Shown here: piece after piece, positions 1 through 5,476 of the stretch
How positions within the stretch are numbered: the stretch's first letter is position 1
Layout: every line of letters begins with the position of its first letter
Assembly (NCBI GenBank): GCA_017354515.1
Contig: JAFMQT010000162.1
Location: 1 to 8,722, forward strand
DNA from: Nocardia sp.
Lineage (GTDB): Bacteria; Actinomycetota; Actinomycetes; Mycobacteriales; Mycobacteriaceae
Reading direction: 5' to 3'
Length of the DNA: 8,722 nt
Position numbers and translations under genes: made by a program
The notes under the pieces: generated by a model
What the model was told of the DNA's origin: nothing
Seen by the model: only the letters and a program-made list of their open reading frames with translations
The model's database searches: none

Positions 1-1568
1 GTTTGTCCGAACATCGCGATGAGATCAACGCGCTGAACGTATTCCCGGTGGCCGATTCCGATACCGGGACCAATCTGCTGATCACCATGCGCGCCGCGAC
101 CGACGCCCTGGCTGAGGCCGGGCAGACTGCTCCGCTGCGGGTGATGGCGTCCGCCTCCACCGCCGCCGCACGCGGCAACTCCGGCATCCTGCTCTCGCAG
201 GTGCTGCGCGGACTAGCGGACGAGACCGGCGCAGGCCCGTTGACCGCCTCGACGTTGCGGGCCGGACTGCGGCGGGCGGCCGCGTTGATGCGCGAATCGC
301 TGAGCCGGCCGGTCGAGGGCACCATGCTGACGGTGCTCGAGGCGGCGGCCGATAGCGCCGCCGATTGCACCGAGTCCACCGTCGCGGCGGTCTCGGTCGC
401 CGCCGCCGATGGTGCGGTGAAGGCTTTGGGCGACACCCCTTCTCAGCTGGGGGTGCTGCGCGCGGCCGGAGTGGTCGACGCGGGCGCGCGCGGACTGCTG
501 GTGTTGCTGGACGCGCTGGTGCAGGTGTGCACCGGGGGTGCGCCGCAGCGGCCGGGATACGTCCGGGCGGAACCGGATTCGCCCGCGGGCGCGCCGAGTG
601 CGGCGAGTTCCCCGGTGGCGCGGGACAATTCCGGCGGCTGTGTCGATCCCGGCGATGCGGTACCGGCGGGGTGCCCGCTGTACGAGGTGATGTTTCGGGT
701 CGACGGTACCGATGCCGGGCCGATGGACGAATTACGCACCGCCCTGGCCGAACTCGGCGAGTCGGTGGTCATCGTGGACGACGGCGGCGGGTGCCGGGCG
801 GTGCATGTGCACTGTGCCGACGCCGGCGCCGCGGTCGAGGCGGGGCTGCGGGCCGGCACCGTCCGCGATATCCGGATCGAGGCCCTGGTCGCCGATTTCG
901 TCGCCGCCCCGGGACCCGTGGACCGCGGAATTCTCGCCGTCGCCGAGGGGCCCGGCGCCGCGCGACTGTTCGAGGACGAGGGTGCGGTGGTCGTGACCGG
1001 ACCCGTGACGCCCGAATCGCTGCTGGCGGCGATCCGGGCCATGCCGCAACGCGAGGTACTGGTCCTGCCCAACGGCGCACTGCCGGCCCCTGACCTGGTC
1101 GCGGTGGGGATGGCCGCGCGGGAGGGCTGGCGTGAGGTGCTCGTGCTGCCGAGTCTGTCGATGGTGCAGGGGTTGGCGGCGCTGGCCCTGCACGATGCCG
1201 GCAGCCTCGCCGTCGACGACGCTCTGACCATGTCGCGTTCGGCGGCCGGAACCCGCTGGGGCGCGGTCCGGCGGGCGACCGAGCGCGCGCTGACCATCGT
1301 CGGAACCTGTGCTCGCGGTGACGGACTCGGCCTCGTCGGCGACGATGTGGTCGTGATAGATCCGGATCTGCCGCGCGCCGCGCGCACACTACTGGACCGC
1401 ATGCTCGGACTCGGTGGCGAACTGGTCACCCTGCTGCTGGGCGAGAGCGCGCCGGACGGGCTGGCCGACGGGCTCACGGCGTTCATCACCGCGGAATATC
1501 CGGGCGTGGAGGTGGTCACCTACGACGGTGGTCAGACCGCGGATCTGATCCAGATCGGGGTGGAATAG
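1..1568 (+). CDS. DAK2-domain protein, FakA/YloV-like (5' end missing)
   Basis: Probable ATP-dependent kinase related to FakA, which phosphorylates fatty acids held by a DegV-family FakB partner in the cytosol. The reading frame is already open at base 1, so the true start is upstream; the TTG at base 3 encodes an internal Leu. Counting that Leu as residue 1, the DAK2 nucleotide/metal site is NVFPVADSDTGTN at 12-24, with Asp18 and Asp20 as likely Mg ligands. It is followed by RGNSGILLSQVLRG and PVEGTMLTVLEAAA, typical of DhaL-like domains. A Pro/Ala/Ser-rich linker (bases about 530-680) leads to a FakA-like middle domain with VHVHCADAG, then a C-terminal domain containing EVLVLPNGALP and PSLSMVQGLAAL. 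The family assignment is firm. The fatty acid substrate is inferred, as no FakB gene is visible here. It is followed with no gap by recG, so the two are probably co-transcribed. From memory, the M. tuberculosis equivalent is annotated in two pieces (Rv2975c/Rv2974c); here the visible part is one uninterrupted frame. Confidence 0.88.
   Translation, partial: LSEHRDEINALNVFPVADSDTGTNLLITMRAATDALAEAGQTAPLRVMASASTAAARGNSGILLSQVLRGLADETGAGPLTASTLRAGLRRAAALMRESLSRPVEGTMLTVLEAAADSAADCTESTVAAVSVAAADGAVKALGDTPSQLGVLRAAGVVDAGARGLLVLLDALVQVCTGGAPQRPGYVRAEPDSPAGAPSAASSPVARDNSGGCVDPGDAVPAGCPLYEVMFRVDGTDAGPMDELRTALAELGESVVIVDDGGGCRAVHVHCADAGAAVEAGLRAGTVRDIRIEALVADFVAAPGPVDRGILAVAEGPGAARLFEDEGAVVVTGPVTPESLLAAIRAMPQREVLVLPNGALPAPDLVAVGMAAREGWREVLVLPSLSMVQGLAALALHDAGSLAVDDALTMSRSAAGTRWGAVRRATERALTIVGTCARGDGLGLVGDDVVVIDPDLPRAARTLLDRMLGLGGELVTLLLGESAPDGLADGLTAFITAEYPGVEVVTYDGGQTADLIQIGVE
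1557..1564 (+). promoter_or_regulatory. Purine-rich ribosome binding site of recG inside the DAK2 gene
   Basis: GGGGTGGA lies 4 bases before the recG ATG and overlaps the last codons of the DAK2 gene. It is only a partial Shine-Dalgarno match. Because the upstream stop TAG is directly followed by ATG (TAGATG), recG is likely translated by ribosomes finishing the DAK2 gene, helped by this site. Confidence 0.4.
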
Positions 1569-3833
1569 ATGGCGACCCTGGCCGATCGGCTCGACCACGT
1601 CTTGGGTGGTAAGGCCGCCGAACCGCTGGCCGACGCCTTCGATATGCGCACCGTCGAGGATCTGCTGCGGCACTATCCGCTGCGTTACGCCACCCAGGGC
1701 CAGCCGCTCACCCAGGAGGCGCCGGACGAGGGTGCGCACATCACCGTGATCGGCCGGGTCGCCCGGACCGAACTGCGCCCGATGCGCCAGCGGCGCGGGA
1801 AGCTGCTCAAGGTGGAACTCGACACCGGATCGGCGAAACCGGTGGAGATCACCTTCTTCAACGGCGACAAGGTGGGCTATCTGGTCAAACAGGGTGTGCG
1901 GGCGATGATGTCGGGCACCGTGCACTGGTGGCGGCCGGACCGGTGGAATCTGTCGCATCCGTCGTATCTGATCCTGCCCGAGACCGCCGAGACGGTGGAC
2001 ACGCTCACCTCGGTGCGCGGCGGCGGTGCGCTGCGCGGACTCGCGCAGAGCGCCAAAGGTGCCGGGGGCGTGGATCTTTCATTCTTCGAACGGGAATTCA
2101 TCCCGGTGTATCCGGCCACCGCCAAGGTACAGAGCTGGGATATTCTGGCCTGTGTGCGGCAGGTGCTCGATCAGCTCGATCCGATCGCCGATCCGCTGCC
2201 GGAGAACCTGCGTGCCGAACACGAATTGCTGCCGGCCACGGATGCTTTGCGGTTGATCCATCTGCCCGAACGCAAATCCGATATCGACCAGGCACGCGGG
2301 CGGTTGCGGTTCGACGAGGCGCTGGCGCTGCAACTGGTGCTCGCGCAGCGTCGCCGCGATACCGCCAGACGAACCGCGCACCCCTGTCCGCCGCGTCCGG
2401 ATGCGATCGCGGCCGAATTCGCCCAGCGCCTGCCCTTCGAGCTCACCGCCGGTCAGCGGGCGGTGATCGCCGAGATCGGCGAGGACCTGGCCCGCCCGCA
2501 TCCGATGCACCGGCTGCTGCAGGGAGAGGTCGGTTCCGGTAAGACGATCGTGGCCCTGCACGCCATGCTCCAGGTGGTCGATACTGGTCTGCAGTGTGCG
2601 CTGCTGGCGCCGACGGAAGTGCTTGCCGCCCAGCATTATCGGTCGCTGCGCGGCATGCTCGGTGAGCTGGGCCAGGCGGGGGAGCTGGGCGGTGCCGAAC
2701 AGTCCACTCGGGTGGTCCTGCTCACCGGGTCGATGTCGGTGCGGGAGAAGAAGGCCGCCCTGCTCGATGTGGTGACCGGCGCCGCGGGCATCGTTATCGG
2801 AACGCACGCGCTCATCCAGGACGCGGTGGAATTCTTCGACCTGGGTATGGTGATCGTCGACGAACAGCACCGGTTCGGGGTGGAGCAGCGAGATGCGCTG
2901 CGGGCCAAGGCGAAAGAGGGCATTACCCCCCATCTACTGGTGATGACCGCGACCCCGATCCCGCGCACCATCGCGATGACCACGCTCGGTGATCTGGAGA
3001 CCTCCACCCTCACCGAATTGCCGCGCGGGCGTTCGCCCATTACCACCAGGGTCGTTCCGGCGCGCATGAAACCGGCCTGGGTCGAGCGTGCCTGGGAACG
3101 AATCCACGAGGAGGTGGCGCAGGGCCGGCAGGCCTATGTGGTGTGCTCACGCATCGGTGACGACGACGATGTCGAGCCGAAGACCAAGGGCCGCAAGAAA
3201 TCCGCATCGGACGAGCCGCCCGAAACGCATGCCGCGCTGGAGATGTTCGACACCCTGCGCGCGGGGCCGCTGTCGGATCTGCGGCTCGGACTGCTGCACG
3301 GCCGCCTGCCCGCCGACGAGAAGGACGGCGTCATGCGCTCGTTCAACGCCGGTGAGATCGATGTGCTGGTCTGCACCACCGTCGTCGAGGTCGGTGTGGA
3401 TGTGCCCAATGCCACGGTGATGGTGATCGTGGACGCCGACCGGTTCGGCGTCAGCCAGCTGCATCAGCTGCGCGGCCGGGTGGGGCGCGGTGCGCATCCG
3501 GGGCTGTGCCTGCTCATCACCGAGACCTCGCCGATGGGTACCGCGATGGCGCGGCTGGAGGCGGTGGCCGCGACCCTGGACGGATTCGAATTGTCGGTGC
3601 TGGATCTGCGCCAGCGCCGCGAGGGCGATGTGCTCGGATCCGCGCAGTCCGGGACCGCGCGCAGTCTCAAACTGCTGTCGCTGCTGGACGATCTGGATGT
3701 GATCACCGTCGCACAAAAGCTGGCCCGAGATATCGTCGATTCCGATCCGGGACTGGCTCACCACCCGGGTCTGGCCGGGATGATGCATGCCGCAGTGGAC
3801 TCCGAGCGGCTGGAGTATCTGGCCAAATCCTGA
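1569..3833 (+). CDS. recG: ATP-dependent DNA helicase RecG
   Basis: RecG is a superfamily 2 DNA translocase that regresses stalled replication forks and migrates branched DNA such as Holliday junctions and R- or D-loops. The 754-residue product is complete and close to the usual length (about 690-750). The N-terminal wedge/OB region covers roughly 1-270. The helicase core shows Walker A GEVGSGKT at 319-326, Walker B DEQHRFG at 431-437, motif III TATPIPRT at 460-467, and the second RecA lobe with LLHGRL and QLRGRVGRG at 633-641. The C-terminal region has REGDVLGSAQSG and ends in ERLEYLAKS, as in mycobacterial RecG. An acidic then lysine-rich stretch at 531-550 looks like a flexible insert between lobe motifs. 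The ATG start fits the family N-terminus (MATLADRLDHVLG) and abuts the preceding stop codon. All core motifs are intact, so I expect an active enzyme. The 3' end nearly touches the convergent regulator gene. Confidence 0.98.
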   Translation: MATLADRLDHVLGGKAAEPLADAFDMRTVEDLLRHYPLRYATQGQPLTQEAPDEGAHITVIGRVARTELRPMRQRRGKLLKVELDTGSAKPVEITFFNGDKVGYLVKQGVRAMMSGTVHWWRPDRWNLSHPSYLILPETAETVDTLTSVRGGGALRGLAQSAKGAGGVDLSFFEREFIPVYPATAKVQSWDILACVRQVLDQLDPIADPLPENLRAEHELLPATDALRLIHLPERKSDIDQARGRLRFDEALALQLVLAQRRRDTARRTAHPCPPRPDAIAAEFAQRLPFELTAGQRAVIAEIGEDLARPHPMHRLLQGEVGSGKTIVALHAMLQVVDTGLQCALLAPTEVLAAQHYRSLRGMLGELGQAGELGGAEQSTRVVLLTGSMSVREKKAALLDVVTGAAGIVIGTHALIQDAVEFFDLGMVIVDEQHRFGVEQRDALRAKAKEGITPHLLVMTATPIPRTIAMTTLGDLETSTLTELPRGRSPITTRVVPARMKPAWVERAWERIHEEVAQGRQAYVVCSRIGDDDDVEPKTKGRKKSASDEPPETHAALEMFDTLRAGPLSDLRLGLLHGRLPADEKDGVMRSFNAGEIDVLVCTTVVEVGVDVPNATVMVIVDADRFGVSQLHQLRGRVGRGAHPGLCLLITETSPMGTAMARLEAVAATLDGFELSVLDLRQRREGDVLGSAQSGTARSLKLLSLLDDLDVITVAQKLARDIVDSDPGLAHHPGLAGMMHAAVDSERLEYLAKS

Positions 3834-3841
3834 CCGGTCAG
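3830..3841. repeat. Perfect palindrome containing both convergent stop codons
   Basis: CTGACCGGTCAG is a perfect 12-bp inverted repeat. It contains the TGA stop of recG (3831-3833, + strand) and the TGA stop of the regulator (3838-3840, - strand), with only CCGG between them. As RNA it could form at most a 4-bp stem with a 4-base loop, and no U-run follows on either side. It is therefore not a convincing intrinsic terminator, and transcripts from the two sides probably overlap. Confidence 0.6.
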
Positions 3842-5250
3842 CGCCGTGAGGGCGGATAGGGAAGATCCACGCTGGTGTTCTCCGAGATCGCCAGCGGCCG
3901 CCCGATCTGCGGAAACGCGCGCTGCGGGCAGGCGGGGCGTTCGCACACCTTGCAGCCGGCGCCGATCGGCACTGCGGCGTCGGGATCGTCCAACTGCAAT
4001 CCCTTGGAATACACCAGCCGGTCGGCGTATTCGATATCGCAGCCCAGACCGACCGCGAATTCCTTTGGCGCGGTGCCGAATCCGTGCTGACCGGACGAGG
4101 TGGTGCGGGCCACCCACAGATAGCGCCGCCCGTCGGGCATCGCCGCCACCTGGGTCAGGATCCGGCCGGGATGGGCGAACGCCTCGTGCACCACCCACAG
4201 CGGGCAGCTCCCGCCGACCCGGGAGAAATGGAACGCGGTGGCGGACTGGCGCTTTGAGATATTACCGGCCCGATCGGTGCGGACGAAGAAGAACGGAACC
4301 CCGCGCTGGCCCTGCCGCTGCAGCGTGCTGAGCCGGTGGCATACGGTCTCGAAACCGACCTCGAACCGCAGCGACAGCAGATCGATGTCGTAGGCCAGTT
4401 CCTCGGCCGACCGCAGGAAGCGGCGGTAGGGCAGCACCAGCGCCCCGGCGAAATAGTTGGCCAGTCCCACCCGCGCGAGGGCGCGCGATTCACCGGCCAG
4501 CTCCGGGGTGGCGTCGAGAATCTCATCCAGCAGCGTCCCGTGCACCAGGAAGGCCAAGGTGGTGGCGATCTGGAAGGCCCGCTGCCCCGGCCGCAGTCGC
4601 CGTGCCAGGGTGAGGGTCCGGGTTTCGATATCGAAGCGGCGTTTGGGGACCAGCGGATCAGCGCCGTCGCCGCGCACCAGGACCGTCACCCCGGCCTTCT
4701 CCTCGGCGACCCGGGCCAGCTGGCGATCGATCGAGCCGATGGTCAGGCCGCAATCGTCGAACAGCTGCTCGGCGGCGTGGTCGAGCTGGGCGATGTGATT
4801 GTGGTGGCCGTAGAAGAAATCGCGCACGTCCTCGTACGGCATCGGCACCCCGGGGGCCCCGGTCGGGGTCGCGACCTTGGACGACAGCAGATCCAGCTGA
4901 TCGGTGGTGGCGCGCAGCCGCCGGTGCATCGCGACCACGGCCTTGGCGACATCGGGCATGCGGGTGGCCAGATCCTCGACCTCGCTGGCCGGCGGTGCGG
5001 TGCCGCCGGCGGCCTCGGCCAGCACCTCGTGCAGATCCGAGATCAGCCGGGCATCGGAATCGGCGGCGAAGAACTGCACGTCCAGATCGAAGGTCGAATT
5101 CAGTTTCAGCAGAACGGGAATCGTCAGCGGCCGTTGATCGCGTTCGAGCTGGTTGAGGTAACTGGGCGAAAGCTCCAACGTCTTGGCCAGCGCGGCCTGC
5201 GTCATCTGCCGTTCTTCGCGCAACCGCCGTAATCGGGCTCCCGCGTACAT
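3838..5250 (-). CDS. RamB/PrpR-family (ScfR) transcriptional regulator, probable acyl-CoA and Fe-S sensor
   Basis: Cytosolic DNA-binding regulator, 470 residues from the ATG at 5250. Residues about 5-58 are an XRE-type helix-turn-helix (MTQAALAKTLELSPSYLNQL region). A middle part begins near MPYEDVRDFF (137) and continues through LANYFAGALVLPY (263-275). The C-terminal ScfR-type domain contains RGVPFFFVRTDRAGNISKRQ from about 316. Cysteines at 349 (SCPLW), 404 (GLGCDIE), 433, 436 and 441 (CKVCERPAC) match the cluster that in M. tuberculosis PrpR binds a [4Fe-4S] centre. RamB (glyoxylate bypass, acetate use) and PrpR (methylcitrate cycle) are the known relatives; I cannot tell from sequence which one is closer. 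The middle part resembles the IrrE/M78 region but lacks an HExxH zinc-protease motif. The gene diverges from pyc, suggesting control of pyc and of itself. The start is uncertain: GTG at 5259, three codons upstream, matches the N-terminal length I recall for RamB and sits 7 bases after a TAGCAT box. No ribosome binding site is seen for either start. Confidence 0.93.
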   Translation of the reverse strand: MYAGARLRRLREERQMTQAALAKTLELSPSYLNQLERDQRPLTIPVLLKLNSTFDLDVQFFAADSDARLISDLHEVLAEAAGGTAPPASEVEDLATRMPDVAKAVVAMHRRLRATTDQLDLLSSKVATPTGAPGVPMPYEDVRDFFYGHHNHIAQLDHAAEQLFDDCGLTIGSIDRQLARVAEEKAGVTVLVRGDGADPLVPKRRFDIETRTLTLARRLRPGQRAFQIATTLAFLVHGTLLDEILDATPELAGESRALARVGLANYFAGALVLPYRRFLRSAEELAYDIDLLSLRFEVGFETVCHRLSTLQRQGQRGVPFFFVRTDRAGNISKRQSATAFHFSRVGGSCPLWVVHEAFAHPGRILTQVAAMPDGRRYLWVARTTSSGQHGFGTAPKEFAVGLGCDIEYADRLVYSKGLQLDDPDAAVPIGAGCKVCERPACPQRAFPQIGRPLAISENTSVDLPYPPSRR

Positions 5251-5267
5251 TCTGCGCACGTCGCAGA
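5251..5267. repeat. Inverted repeat at the regulator's 5' end
   Basis: TCTGCG-CACGT-CGCAGA has two perfect 6-base arms around a 5-base centre. It directly abuts the regulator's ATG and overlaps one base of the putative TAGCAT box. It could be an operator at the transcription start or a small hairpin in the first codons if translation starts at GTG 5259. In GC-rich DNA, 6-base arms can also occur by chance. Confidence 0.35.
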
Positions 5268-5272
5268 TGCTA
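5267..5272 (-). promoter_or_regulatory. Candidate -10 box of the regulator gene
   Basis: On the minus strand this reads TAGCAT, matching the actinobacterial TANNNT -10 pattern. It lies 7 bases before GTG 5259 and 16 before ATG 5250, so it would give a leaderless or nearly leaderless transcript, in keeping with the missing ribosome binding site. No good TTGACA-like -35 is present at the normal distance. Confidence 0.4.
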
Positions 5273-5283
5273 CCGACAAGCGT

Positions 5284-5298
5284 TCGCAATCATTGCAA
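5284..5298 (-). promoter_or_regulatory. Candidate RamB/PrpR-type operator (TTGCAA-TGA-TTGCGA)
   Basis: On the minus strand, TTGCAA (5298-5293) and TTGCGA (5289-5284) are tandem near-copies with a 9-base period. The wider context AAATTGCAATGATTGCGAA resembles the TTTGCAAA core recalled for RamB and PrpR binding sites. The pair lies 12-26 bases upstream of the regulator's candidate -10 box, where a bound protein would cover the -35 region. That position suits autorepression, which is inferred. Confidence 0.4.
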
Positions 5299-5326
5299 TT
5301 TCGGTCCGATCACCCATAAGGGGCGG

Positions 5327-5335
5327 TTGCTGCAA
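5327..5335. promoter_or_regulatory. Candidate operator half-site pair TTGCTGCAA
   Basis: TTGC-T-GCAA is a palindrome around a single central base and shares the TTGC/GCAA element with the sites at 5284-5298. It lies 28-36 bases upstream of the TAACGT box (5363-5368), a place where a regulator could affect a pyc promoter. It is short, so chance cannot be excluded. Confidence 0.3.
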
Positions 5336-5349
5336 GGTATTTCGGTTCT

Positions 5350-5366
5350 GTTGCGATATGCGTAAC
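5350..5366. promoter_or_regulatory. Imperfect palindrome GTTGCG-ATATG-CGTAAC
   Basis: GTTGCGATATGCGTAAC is an interrupted palindrome in which 5 of 6 arm positions pair (GTTxCG...CGxAAC). It includes another TTGCGA element and overlaps the TAACGT box at 5363-5368. If it is bound by the neighbouring regulator, the complex would overlap the promoter and repress pyc. This is an inference from pattern and position only. Confidence 0.3.
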
Positions 5367-5368
5367 GT
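5363..5368 (+). promoter_or_regulatory. Candidate upstream -10 box of pyc
   Basis: TAACGT fits TANNNT and is followed by exactly 6 bases and then ATG (5375-5377), which is in frame with pyc. It could start a transcript at 5375, giving either a leaderless form with 34 extra residues or a 102-base leader. No clear -35 match is seen. Confidence 0.35.
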
Positions 5369-5464
5369 GCGAAGATGTCGACGGCACCCGGCGTTCCGTC
5401 CGGTCTTTTTGTGATGAATTTCGCGAACCGGTATTCGGATGTCCTACCGCGAACGCGCTGCGGG

Positions 5465-5470
5465 TACCGT
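5465..5470 (+). promoter_or_regulatory. Candidate proximal -10 box of pyc (leaderless)
   Basis: TACCGT fits TANNNT and is followed by exactly 6 bases and then the conserved pyc ATG at 5477. This is the spacing expected for a leaderless transcript in actinobacteria. It would explain why no Shine-Dalgarno sequence precedes the ATG. No -35 element is recognisable. Confidence 0.4.
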
Positions 5471-5476
5471 TGTCGA

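Larger units (their letters stand above)
5251..5476. promoter_or_regulatory. Divergent control region between the regulator and pyc
   Basis: A 226-bp gap separates the start codons of two divergent genes. It is visibly less GC-rich than the genes (ATTGCAATTTCGG, GGTCTTTTTGTGATGAAT). It holds TTGCAA-like repeats at 5284-5366, three TANNNT boxes placed as for leaderless transcription, and an inverted repeat next to the regulator. No RNA gene or riboswitch is recognised. The part from 5366 to 5476 is open in frame with pyc but has weak third-position GC (21 of 34 codons from 5375), so it is probably untranslated. Confidence 0.8.

Noticed and set aside
3..5. TTG at base 3 as the start of the DAK2 protein
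   Set aside because: The catalytic motif would come only 12 residues later, whereas DAK2/FakA proteins have a longer N-terminal helix region. The frame is open to base 1, so the gene is cut by the window edge.
443..1519. 358-codon open frame antisense to the DAK2 gene
   Set aside because: The translation is a low-complexity Ser/Thr/Pro/Ala/Arg mixture with no motif, while the opposite strand encodes clear DAK2 motifs.
2079..2933. 284-codon open frame antisense to recG
   Set aside because: It lies entirely over the conserved RecG helicase core. Its own translation shows no recognisable domain.
3830..3841. Bidirectional intrinsic terminator at the recG/regulator junction
   Set aside because: The palindrome gives only a 4-bp stem with a 4-base loop and is not followed by a U-run on either strand.
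4336..5232. 298-codon open frame on the + strand opposite the regulator gene
   Set aside because: It is the mirror of a well-recognised conserved protein. Its translation is Gly/Gln/Arg-rich with no known domain, as expected from antisense frames in high-GC DNA.
5251..5289. Longer regulator protein starting at TTG 5289
   Set aside because: This would place 13 extra residues across the TTGCGA element, the -10 box and the inverted repeat. RamB-type proteins begin only a few residues before the helix-turn-helix.
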